Shown here in pieces: positions 34,690 to 47,900 of a stretch of DNA of 64,000 nucleotides (positions are counted from its first letter, which is position 1; the number at the start of each line of letters is the position of its first letter). Made by a program: the position numbers and the translations under genes. This stretch comes from Liolophura sinensis (lineage: Eukaryota; Mollusca; Polyplacophora; Chitonida; Chitonidae). The stretch is from positions 4,163,501-4,227,500 of the forward strand of contig NC_088303.1 of assembly GCF_032854445.1 (NCBI RefSeq). The letters run 5' to 3'. The notes under the pieces are model-generated. The model searched no databases. It was not told where the DNA came from and saw only the letters and a list, made by a program, of their open reading frames with translations.

Positions 34690-37600
34690 AGCGACGACAA
34701 TGTGATGGTTTGCTATATTGCCACTTGTGACGGTAAATTCTGGTCTCTTGTCAATTGATCTCTGTTAGGGGTTTTTATTCTAATTGTTGACGAAAAGGCT
34801 TAAATGTAACAACTTATGTGACCCGTTGATCTCAAATGAAGCTCTAATAACTACAACGAAGGACTGTGAATCAGTAAAGGCAGTGGAATCCCAGGCATTC
34901 CCTCCACATGCAAGGCTGGCATTCAAGTACATGCTTATACCGACGGACATACCCACTCTAATTCCTACAACTCGAACAATTGCACAAAGAATTCAGCATC
35001 AGCCAGCATATTAGGTTGTGATAAAAGTACAGAAAATGCCCAAAAACACTCTGTTACTAATAACTTTTTCTCAGAATTTTAGTCTTAAAAACAGTGAAAA
35101 ATGGTTTAGATTGCTATTTTTGTGCCGTAAATGTAAATACATTGAAGTGGGTAAATATATTTAGCATATGTTTGTATATTCTAAGAAATATAGCTTAATC
35201 GAAACACGGTATTTTTTAGTATCGGTGAAAATATTGACATTGCATAATTTGGGAAACCTAAGTAATGTGTTACACTTTGTGTGCACTTACTTATGGAGGA
35301 AACCAAGTTTTTGGAGTCGTGAAGCTGATTCACGGCAAGAATGAAAATTAAAAAAGTAGAGCTCTATCGATATTTGGCTGTGGAATAACCATAACTTATT
35401 CTCTTAAGACGTATATTGTCACCCTGATCCTTTGGCAACTGTTCCAGCTCTCCCACACCCACCCGTATGCATGTATCTGTCAGAGTGGCGTGGTACAAAT
35501 GCATGTATTTTTATACTGTGAAAAATAAATATTTGTATTTGAATGAAAACCGGAGATAGTAGTATCACAGTGGGTATATATCAAGACATTACACTATAAC
35601 TTATTTAAAAAATTGGGTATATTCGTATAAAAAGATTTTGTATAGGAAAAGGCACGGATTGTCTCGTCCTTTGGAACTTGAATGTCAGAAATCACAATGA
35701 GTTGCACATTTTGTGAAAACACACAATAATCAAAGCAATTTAGTGATGTAGTATTTGTTTTTCTTTATCTTTAAAAATATGTTATAGTACGTGAAATACA
35801 ATTGACGTTATATAAAAAAGATAAATGGAATAGATGTTAGTATGTCAAAAGGTTATATAAATAATCGCAATATCACAATTCACGGGTAAAGATATAAAGA
35901 ATGTATGACTTTGGCCCTCAACCCTTTATTATGCATATCCACATGTGTGTGTCCATGGACGAAGATATATCCGAATTGCCATCTACCATGGGTTTTGCAT
36001 TCACAACTAATAAACGGAGGCCTGACACTTTTAAAAATTTCTAAGTAATTAATATATTTTTTGTTATTGTTTATTTTGTGACTTATTCATTTTATTTGTG
36101 CTTTTACTCTCATGTATATTTATACAGGAATACAAAGATCCACAACAAATGAGTAAGAAGCGACGACAATGTGATGGTTGCTATATTGCCACCCGTGACG
36201 GTAAATTTCTGGTCTCTTGTCAATTGAATCTGTGTTAGGGTTTTATTCTAATTTTTGACGAAAAGGCTTAAATGTAACAACTTATGTGACCCCTTGATCT
36301 CTAATAACTGCAAGAAAGGATTGTGAAGCTGTAAAGGCAGTGGAATCCCAGGCATTCCCTCCACATGCAAGGCTGGCATTCAAGTACATGCTTACACCGA
36401 CGGACATACCCACTCTAATTCCTTACAACTCGAACAATTGCACAAAGAATTCAGCATCAGGCCAGCATATTAGGTTGTTATGAAAGTACAGAAAATGCCC
36501 AAAACACTCTGTTACTAATAACTTTTTTTTCAAAGTTTTGTCTTAAAAAACAGTGAAAAATGGTTAGATTACTATTTTTTGTGCAGTAAATGTAAATACA
36601 TTTAAGTGGGTAAATATATTTAGCATATGTTTGTATATTATAAGAAATATAGCTTAATCGAAACACGGTAATTTTTTAGTATCGGTGAAAATATTGAAAT
36701 TGCATAATTGGAACCTAAGTAATGTGTCTACACTTTGTGTGCACTTACTTATGGAGGAAACCAAGTTTTTGGAGGTCGTGGAGCTGATTCACGGCAAGTA
36801 CAAAAATTAAAAAGTAGAACTCTGTCGATATTTGGCTGTGGAATAACCATAACTTATTCTCTTAAGACGTATATTGGTCACCCTGATCCTTTGGCAGCTG
36901 TTCCAACTCTCCCACACCCACCCGTATGCATGTATATGTCAGAGTGGCGTGGGTACAAATCCACCCTTTTTATACTGTGAAAAATAAATATTTGTATTTG
37001 AATGCAAACCGGAGATAGTAGTATCACAGTTGGTATATATCAAGGCATTACACTATAACTTATTTAAATAATTAAGTATATTCGTATAAATATATTTTTC
37101 AAGGAAAAGCACGGATTGTCTCGTTCCTTTGGATCTTGAATGTCAGAATCACAATGAGTTGCACATTTTGTGAAAACACACAATAATCAAAGCAATTTAG
37201 TGATGTAGTATTTGTTACTTTTGTCTTTAAAAATATGTTATAGTACGTGAAATACAATTGACGTTATATAAGAAAGACAAATAGAATAGATGTTAGTGTG
37301 TCAAAAGTGATATAAATAATCGCAATATCACAATTCATGGGTAAAAAATATAAAGAATGTATGACTTTGCCTCAACTCTTTATTATGCATATCCACATGT
37401 GTGTGTCAATGGACGAAGATATATTCGAATTGCCATCTACCATGGGTTTTTGCATTCACAACTAATAAACGGGAGACCTGGACAATTTTATAAAATTTCT
37501 AAGTGATTAAGATATCTTTTGTTATTGTTTATTTTGTGACTTATTCATTTCATTTGTGCTTTTACTCTCATGTATATTTACACATGAGATACAAAGATCC

Positions 37601-38700
37601 ACAACAATGAGTAAGAAGCGACGACAATGTGATGGTTGCTATATTGCCACCCGTGGCGGTAAATTCTGATCTCTTGTCAATTGATCTGTGTTAGGGTTTT
37701 ATTCTAATTGTTGACGAAAAGGCTAAATGTAACAACTTATGTGACCCCGTGATCTCTAATGAAGCTCTGATAACTACAACGAAGGACTGTGAATAAGTAA
37801 AGGCAGTGGAATCCCAGGCATTCCCTCCACATGCAAGGCTGACATTCAAGTACATGCTTACACCAACGACATACCCACTCTAATTCCTACAACTCGAACA
37901 ATTGCACAAAGAATTCAGCATCAGCCAGGCATATTAGGTTGTGATAAAAGTACAGAAAATGCCAAAACACTCAGTTACTAATAACTTTTTCTCAGAATTT
38001 TAGTCTTAAAAACAGTGAAAAATGGTTAGATTGCTATTTTTGTGCCGTAAATGTAAATACAATTGAAGTGGGTAAATATATTTAGCATATGTTTGTATAT
38101 TCTAAGAAATATAGCTTAATCGAAACACGGTATTTTTTTAGTATCGGTGAAAATATTGACATTGCATAATTGGAAACCTAAGTAATGTGTTACACTTTCT
38201 GTGCACTTACTTATGGAGGAAACCAAGTTTTTGGAGTCGTGGAGCTGATTCACGGCAAGAATGAAAATTAAAAAGTAGAGCTCTATCGATATTTGGCTGT
38301 GGAATAACCATAACTTATTCTCTTAAGACGTATATTGTCACCCTGATCCTTTGGCAACTGTTCCAGCTCTCCCACACCCACCCGTATGCATGTATATGTC
38401 AGAGTGGCGTGGTACAAATGCATGTATTTTATACTGTGAAAAATAAATATTTGTATTTGAATGAAAACCGGAGATAGTAGTATCACAGTGGGTATATATC
38501 AAGACATTACACTATAACTTATTTAAAAAATTGGGTATATTCGTATAAAAAGATTTTGTATAGGAAAAGCACGGATTGTCTCGTCCTTTGGAACTTGGAT
38601 GTCAGAAATCACAATGAGTTGCACATTTTGTGAAAACCACACAATAATCAAAGCAATTTAGTGATGTAGTATTTGTTTCTTTATCTTTAAAAATATGTTA
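34690..38700. other. Satellite block rich in single-base insertions
   Basis: Units here carry many one-base additions against the consensus, for example TTAGGGGTTTTTATT (34765), GATGGTTTGCTATATT (34704), TTTGGCCCTCAACCC (35911), ACAACAAATGAGTAAG (36142), TTGGTCACCC (36874) and GTGGGTACAAAT (36948). They fall mostly in homopolymers or as base doublings. Units on either side lack them. This looks like uncorrected long-read error, though real decay is possible. Confidence 0.6.
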
Positions 38701-41700
38701 TAGTACGTGAAATACAATTGACGTTATATAAAAAAGATAAATGGAATAGATGTTAGTATGTCAAAAGGTTATATAAATAATCGCAATATCACAATTCACG
38801 GGTAAAGATATAAAGAATGTATGACTTTGCCTCAACCCTTTATTATGCATATCCACATGTGTGTGTCCATGGACGAAGATATATCCGAATTGCCATCTAC
38901 CATGGGTTTTGCATTCACAACTAATAAACGGGAGGCCTGACACTTTTTAAAAATTTCTAAGTAATTAATATATTTTTTGTTATTGTTTATTTTGTGACTT
39001 ATTCATTTTATTTGTGCTTTTACTCTCATGTATATTTATACAGGAATACAAAGATCCACAACAATGAGTAAGAAGCGACGACAATGTGATGGTTGCTATA
39101 TTGCCACCCGTGACGGTAAATTCTGGTCTCTTGTCAATTGATCTGTGTTAGGGTTTTATTCTAATTTTTGACGAAAAGGCTTAAATGTAACAACTTATGT
39201 GACCCCTTGATCTCTAATAACTGCAAGAAAGGATTGTGAATCAGTAAAGGCAGTGGAATCCCAGGCATTCCCTCCACATGCAAGGCTGGCATTCAAGTAC
39301 ATGCTTACATCGACGGACATACCCACTCTAATTCCTACAACTCGAACAATTGCACAAAGAATTCAGCATCAGCCAGCATATTAGGTTGTTATAAAAGTAC
39401 AGAAAATGCCCAAAACACTCTGTTACTAATAACTTTTTCTCAGAATTTTTGTCTTTAAAACAGTGAAAAATGGTTAGATTGCTATTTTTGTGCAGTAAAT
39501 GTAAATACATTTAAGTTGGTAAATATATTTAGCATATGTTTGTATAATCTAAGAAATATAGCTTAATCGAAACACGGTATTTTTTAGTATCGGTGTAAAT
39601 ATTGAAATTGCATAATTTGGAAACCTAAGTAATGTGTTACACTTTGTGTGCACTTACTTATGGAGGAAACCAAGTTTTTGGAGTCGTGGAGCTGATTCAC
39701 GGCAAGAAGGAAAATTAAAAAGTAGAACTCTGTCGATATTTGGCTGTGGAATAACCATAACTTGTTCTCTTAAGACGTATATTGTCACCCTGATCCTTTC
39801 GCAGCTCTTCCAACTCTCCCACACCCACCCGTATGCATGTATATGTCAGAGTGGCGTGGTACAAATGCACCCATTTTATACTGTGAAAAATAAATATTTG
39901 TATCTGAATGCAAACCGGAGATAGTAGTATCACAGTGGGTATATATCAAGACATTACACTATAACTTATTTAAAAAATTAGGTATATTCGTATAAATATA
40001 TTTTGTATAGGAAAAGCACGGATTGCCTCGTCCTTTGGATCTTGGATGTCAGAAATCACAATGAGTTGCACATTTTGTGAAAACACACAATAATCAAAGC
40101 AATTTAGTGATGTAGTATTTGTTTCTTTGTCTTTAAAAATATGTTATAGTACGTGAAATACAATTTACGATATATAAAAAAGATAAATGGAACAGATGTT
40201 AGTATGTCAAAAGGTGATATCAATAATCGCAATATCACAATTCATGAGTAAAGATATAAAGAATGTATGACTTTGCCTCAACTCTTTATTATGCATATCC
40301 ACATGTGTGTGTCCATGGACGTATATATATCCGATTGCCATCTACCATGGGTTTTGCATTCACAACTAATAAACGGGAGACCTGACACTTTTTATAAAAT
40401 TTTAAAGTAATTGGGATATCTTTTGTTTTTGTTTATTTTGTGACTTATTCATTTTATTTGTACCTTTTACTCTCATGTATATTTACACAGGAAAACAAAG
40501 ATCCACAACAATGAGTAAGAAGCGACGACATTATGATGGTTGCTATATTGCCTCCCGTGGCGGTAAATTCTGGCCTCTTGTCAATTGATCTGTGTTAGGG
40601 TTTTATTCTAATTGTTGACGAAAAAGCTTAAATGCAATAAATTATGTGACCACTTGATCTCTAATGAAGCTTTGATAACTAAGACGAAGGACTGTGAATC
40701 AGTAAAGGCAGTGGAATCCCAGGCATTCCGTCCACATGCAAGGCTGGCATTCAAGTACATGCTTACACCGACGGACATACCCACTCTAATTCCTACTACT
40801 CGAACAATTGCACAAAGAATTCAGCATCAGCCAGCATATTAGGTTGTTATAAAAGTACAGAAAATGCCCAAAACACTCTGTTACTAATAACTTTTTCACA
40901 GAATTTTTGTCTTAAAAACAGTGAAAAATGGTTAGATTGCTATTTTTGTGCAGTAAATGTAAATACATTTAAGTGGGTAAATATATTTAGCATATGTTTG
41001 TATATTCTAAGAAATATAGCTTAATCGAAACACGGTATTTTTTAGTATCGGTGTAAATATTGAAATTGCATAATTTGGAAACCTAAGTAATGTGTTACAC
41101 TTTGTGTGCACTTACTTATGGAGGAAACCAAGTTTTTGGAGTCGTGGAGCTGATTCACGGCAAGAAGGAAAATTAAAAAGTAGAACTCTGTCGATATTTG
41201 GCTGTGGAATAACCATAACTTATTCTCTTAAGACGTATATTGTCACCCTGATCCTTTGGCAACTGTTCCAGCTCTCCCACACCCACCCGTATGCATGTAT
41301 ATTTCAGAGTGGCGTGGTAAAAATGCACGTATTTTATACTGTGAAAAATAAATATTTGTATTTGAATGAAAACCGGAGATAGTAGTATCACAGTGGGTAT
41401 ATATCAAGACATTACACTATAACTTTTTTAAAAAATTGGGTATATTCGTATAAAAAGATTTTGTATACGAAAAGCACGGATTGTCTCGTCCTTTGGATCT
41501 TGAATGTCAGAAATCACAATGAGTTGCACATTTTGTGAAAACACACAATAATCAAAGCAATTTAGTGATGTAGTATTTGTTTCTTTGTCTTTAAAAATAT
41601 GTTATAGTACGTGAAATACAATTGACGTTATATAAAAAAGATAAATGGAATGGAAGTTAATATGTCAAAAGTGATATAAATAATCGCAATATCACAATTC

Positions 41701-44700
41701 ATGAGTAAAAATATAAAGAATGTATGACTTTGCCTCAACTCTTTATTATGCATATCCACATGTGTGTGTCCATGGACGTAGATATATCCGAATTGCCGTC
41801 TACCATGGGTTTTGCATTCACAACTAATAAACGGGAGACCTGACACTTTTATAAAATTTCTAAGTGATTAAGATATCTTTTGTTATTGTTTATTTTGTGA
41901 CTTATTCATTTCATTTGTGCTTTTACTCTCATGTATATTTACACAGGAATACAAAGATCCACAACAATGAGTAAGAAGCGACGACAATGTGATGGTTGCT
42001 ATATTGCCACCCGTGGCGGTAAATTCTGGTCTCTTGTCAATTGATCTGTGTTAGGGTTTTATTCTAATTGTTGACGAAAAGGCTTAAATGTAACAACTTA
42101 TGTGACCCCTTGATCTCTAATAACTGCAGGAAAGGATTGTGAATCAGTAAAGGCAGTGGAATCCCAGGCATTCCCTCCACATGCAAGGCTGGCATTCAAG
42201 TACATGCTTACATCGACGGACATACCCACTCTAATTCCTACTACTCGAACAATTGCACAAAGAATTCAGCATCAGCCAGCATATTAGGTTGTTATAAAAG
42301 TACAGAAAATGCCCAAAACACTCTGTTACTAATAACTTTTTCTCAGAATTTTTGTCTTAAAAACAGTGAAAAATGGTTAGATTGCTATTTTTGTGCAGTA
42401 AATGTAAATACATTTAAGTTGGTAAATATATTTAGCATATGTTTGTATATTATAAGAAATATAGCTTAATCGAAACACGGTATTTTTTAGTATCGGTGTA
42501 AATATTGAAATTGCATAATTTGGAAACCTAAGTAATGTGTTACACTTTGTGTGCACTTACTTATGGAAGAAACCAAGTTTTTGGAGTCGTGGAGCTGATT
42601 CACGGCAAGAAGGAAAATTAAAAAGTAGAACTCTGTCGATATTTGGCTGTGGAATAACCATAACTTATTCTCTTAAGACGTATATTGTCACCCTGATACT
42701 TTGGCAACTGTTCCAACTCTCCCACACCCACCCGTATGGATGTATATGTCAGAGTGGCGTGGTACAAATGCACCCATTTTATACTGTGAAAAATAAATAT
42801 TTGTATCTGAATGCAAACCGGAGATAGTAGTATCACAGTGGGTATATATCAAGACATTACACTATAACTTTTTTAAAAAATTAGGTATATTCGTATAAAT
42901 ATATTTTGTATAGGAAAAGCACGGATTCTCTCATCCTTTGGATCTTGGATGTCAGAAATCACAATGAGTTGCACATTTTGTGAAAACACACAATAATCAA
43001 AGCAATTTAGTGATGTAGTATTTGTTACTTTGTCTTTAAAAATATGTTATAGTACGTGAAATACAATTTACGATACATAAAAAAGATAAATGGAACAGAT
43101 GTTAGTATGTCAAAAGGTGATATAAATAATCGCAATATCACAATTCATGGGTAAAAATATAAAGAATGTATGACTTTGCCTCAACTCTTTATTATACATA
43201 TCCACATGTGTGTGTCCATGGACGAAGATATATCCGAATTGCCGTCTACCATGGGTTTTGCATTCACATCTAATAAACGGGAGACCTGACACTTTTTAAA
43301 AAATTTCTAAGTAATTAATATATTTTTTGTTATTGTTTATTTTGTGACTTATTCATTTTATTTGTGCTTTTACTCTCATGTATATTTATACAGGAATACA
43401 AAAATCCACAACAATGAGTAAGAAGCGACGACATTGTGATGGTTGCTATATTGCCACCCGTGGCGGTAAATTCTGGTCTCTTGTCAATTGATCTGTGTTA
43501 GGGTTTTATTCTAATTGTTGACGAAAAGGCTTAAATGTAACAACTTATGTGATCCCTTGATCTCAAATGAAGCTCCGATAACTACAACGAAGGACTGTGA
43601 ATCAGTAAAGGCAGTGGAATCCCAGGCATTCCCTCCACATGCAAGGCTGGCATTCAAGTACATGCTTACACCGACGGACATACCCACTCTAATTCCTACA
43701 ACTCGAACAATTGCACAAAGAATTCAGCATCAGCCAGCATAATAGGTTGTTATAAAAGTACAGAAAATGCCCAAAACACTCTGTTACTAATAAGTTTGTC
43801 TCAGAATTTTTGTCTTAAAAACAGTGAACAATGGTTAGATTGCTATTTTTGTGCCGTAAATGTAAATACATTGATGTGGGTAAATATATTTAGCATACGT
43901 TTGTATATTATAAGAAATATAGCTTAATCGAAACACGGTATTTTTTAGTATCGGTGTAAATATTGAAATTGCATAATTTGGAAACCTAAGTAATGTGTTA
44001 CACTTTGTGTGCACTTACTTATGGAGGAAACCAAGTTTTTGGAGTCGTGGAGCTGATTCACGGCAAGAAGGAAAATTAAAAAGTAGAACTCTGTCGATAT
44101 TTGGCTGTGGAATAACCATAACTTATTCTCTTAAGACGTATATTGTCACCCTGATCCTTTGGCAACTGTTCCAACTCTCCCACACCCACCCGTATGCATG
44201 TATATGTCAGAGTGGCGTGGTACAAATACACATATTTTATACTGTGAAAAATAAATATTTGTATTTGAATGAAAACCGGAGATAGTACTATCACAGTGGG
44301 TATATATCAAGACATTACACTATAACTTATTTAAAAAATTGGGTATATTCGTATAAAAAGATTTTGTATACGAAAAGCACGGAATGTCTCGTCCTTTGGA
44401 TCTTGAATGTCAGAAATCACAATGAGTTGCACATTTTGTGAAAACACACAATAATCAAAGCAATTTAGTGATGTAGTATTTGTTTCTTTGTCTTTAAAAA
44501 TATGTTATAGTACGTGAAATACCATTGACGTTATATAAAAAAGATAAATGGAATGGATGTTAATATGTCAAAAGGTGATATAAATAATCGCAATATCACA
44601 ATTCATGAGTAAAAATATAAAGAATGTATGACTTTGCCTCAACTCTTTATTATGCATATCCACATGTGTGTGTCCATGGACGTAGATATATCCGAATTGC

Positions 44701-44870
44701 CATCTACCATGGGTTTTGCATTCACAACTAATAAACGGGAGACCTGACACTTTTATAAAATTTCTAAGTGATTAAGATATCTTTTGTTATTGTTTATTTT
44801 GTGACTTATTCATTTCATTTGTGCTTTTACTCTCATGTATATTTACACAGGAATACAAAGATCCACAACA

Positions 44871-44948
44871 ATGAGTAAGAAGCGACGACAATGTGATGGT
44901 TGCTATATTGCCACCCGTGGCGGTAAATTCTGGCCTCTTGTCAATTGA
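44871..44948 (+). other. 25-codon open frame recurring in satellite units
   Basis: ATG AGT AAG AAG CGA CGA at 44871 opens MSKKRRQCDGCYIATRGGKF and ends WPLVN then TGA. It follows a splice-acceptor-like TTTACACAG|G, 21 nt upstream, and has A at -3. The frame is kept in most central units, with variants such as RHCEGC; the edge units lose the ATG (33223, 61974) or pick up other changes. No family is recognised, and conservation may simply follow array homogenisation. Listed as a candidate only. Confidence 0.2.
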
Positions 44949-47900
44949 TCTGTGTTAGGGTTTTATTCTAATTGTTGACGAAAAGGCTTAAATGTAACAA
45001 CTTATGTGACCCCTTGATCTCTAATAACTGCAAGAAAGGATTGCGAATCAGTAAAGGCAGTGGAATCCCAGGCATTCCCTCCACATGCAAGGCTGGCATT
45101 CAAGTACATGCTTACGTCGACGGACATACCCACTCTAATTCCTACTACTCGAACAATTGCACAAAGAATTCAGCATCAGCCAGCATATTAGGTTGTTATA
45201 AAAGTACAGAAAATGCCCAAAACACTCTGTTACTAATAACTTTTTCTCAGAATTTTTGTCTTAAAAACAGTGAAAAATGGTTAGATTGCTATTTTTGTGC
45301 AGTAAATGTAAATACATTTAAGTTGGTAAATATATTTAGCATATGTTTGTATATTCTAAGAAATATAGCTTAATCGAAACACGGTATTTTTTAGTATCGG
45401 TGTAAATATTGAAATTGCATAATTTGGAAACCTAAGTAATGTGTTACACTTTGTGTGCACTTACTTATGGAGGAAACCAAGTTTTTGGAGTCGTGGAGCT
45501 GATTCACGGCAAGAAGGAAAATTAAAAAGTAGAACTCTGTCGATATTTGGCTGTGGAATAACCATAACTTATTCTCTTAAGACGTATATTGTCACCCTGA
45601 TCCTTTGGCAACTGTTCCAACTCTCCCACACCCACCCGTATGGATGTATATGTCAGAGTGGCGTGGTACAAATGCACCCATTTTATACTGTGAAAAATAA
45701 ATATTTGTATTTGAATGAAAACCGGAGATAGTAGTATCACAGTGGGTATATATCAAGACATTACACTATAACTTATTTAAAAAATTGGGTATATTCGTAT
45801 AAATATATTTTGTATAGGAAAAGCACGGATTGTCTCGTCCTTTGGATCTTGGATGTCAGAAATCACATTGAGTTGCACATTTTGTGAAAACACACAATAA
45901 TCAAAGCAATTTAGTGATGTAGTATTTGTTACTTTGACTTTAAAAATTTGTTATAGTACGTGAAATACAATTTACGATATATAAAAAAGATAAATGGAAC
46001 AGATGTTAGTATGTCAAAAGGTAATATAAATAATAGCAATATCACAATTCATGGGTAAAAATATAAAGAATGTATGACTTTGCCTCAACTCTTTATTATG
46101 CATATCCACATGTGTGTGTCCATGGACGTAGATATATCCGATTGCCATCTTCCATGGGTTTTGCATTCACAACTAATAAACGGGAGACCTGACACTTTTT
46201 AAAAATTTTAAAGTAATTGGGATATCTTTTGTTTTTGTTTATTTTGTGACTTATTCATTTTATTTGTACCTTTTACTCTCATGTATATTTACACAGGAAT
46301 ACAAAGATCCACAACAATGAGTAAGAAGCGACGACATTGTGAGGGTTGCTATATTGCCACCCGTGGCGGTAAATTCTGGTCTCTTGTCAATTGATCTGTG
46401 TTAGGGTTTTATTCTAATTGTTGACGAAAAAGCTTAAATGTAATAAATTATGTGACCCCTTGATCTCTAATGAAGCTTTGATAACTACGACGAAGGACTG
46501 TGAATCAGTAAAGGCTGGGGAATCCCAGGCATTCCCTCCACATGCAAGGCTGGCATTCAAGTACATGCTTACACCGACGGACATACCCACTCTAATTCCT
46601 ACTACTCGAACAATTGCACAAAGAATTCAGCATCAGCCAGCATATTAGGTTGTTATAAAAGTACAGAAAATGCCCAAAACACTCTGTTACTAATAACTTT
46701 TTCACAGAATTTTTGACTTAAAAAAAGTGAAAAATGGTTAGATTGCTATTTTTGTGCAGTAAATGTAAATACATTTAAGTGGGTAAATATATTTAGCATA
46801 TGTTTGTATATTCTAAGAAATATAGCTTAATCGAAACACGGTATTTTTTAGTATCGGTGTAAATATTGAAATTGCATAATTTGGAAACCTAAGTAATGTG
46901 TTACACTTTGTGTGCACTTACTTATGGAGGAAACCAAGTTTTTGGAGTCGTGGAGCTGATTCACGGCAAGAACGAAAATTAAAAAGTAGAGCTCTATCGA
47001 TATTTGGCTGTGGAATAACCATAACTCTTTCTCCTAAGACGAATATTGTCACCCTGATCCTTTGGCAGCTGTTCCAGCTCTCCCACACCCACCCGTATGC
47101 ATGTATATTTCAGAGTGGCGTGGTACAAATACACATATTTTATACTGTGAAAAATAAATATTTGTATTTGAATGAAAACCGGAGATAGTACTATCACAGT
47201 GGGTATATATCAAGACATTACACTATAACTTATTTTAAAAATTGGGTATATTCGTATAAAAAGATTTTGTATAGGAAAAGCACGGATTGTCTCGTCCTTT
47301 GGATCTTGAATGTCAGAAATCACAATGAGTTGCACATTTTGTGAAAACACACAATAATCAAAGCAATTTAGTGATGTAGTATTTGTTACTTTGTCTTTAA
47401 AAATATGTTATAGTACGTGAAATACCATTGACGTTATATAAAAAAGATAAATGGAATGGATGTTAATATGTCAAAATTTGATATAAATAATCGCAATATC
47501 ACAATTCATGAGTAAAAATAAAAAGAATGTATGACTTTGCCTCAACTCTTTATTATGCATATCCACATGTGTGTGTCCATGGACGTAGATATATCCGAAT
47601 TGCCATCTACCATGGGTTTTGCATTCACAACTAATAAACGGGAGACCTGACACTTTTATAAAATTTCTAAGTGATTAAGATATCTTTTGTTATTGTTTAT
47701 TTTGTGACTTATTCATTTCATTTGTGCTTTTACTCTCATGTATATTTACACAGGAATACAAAGATCCACAACAATGAGTAAGAAGCGACGACAATGTGAT
47801 GGTTGCTATATTGCCACCCGTGGCGGTAAATTCTGGCCTCTTGTCAATTGATCTGTGTTAGGGTTTTATTCTAATTGTTGACGAAAAGGCTTAAATGTAA

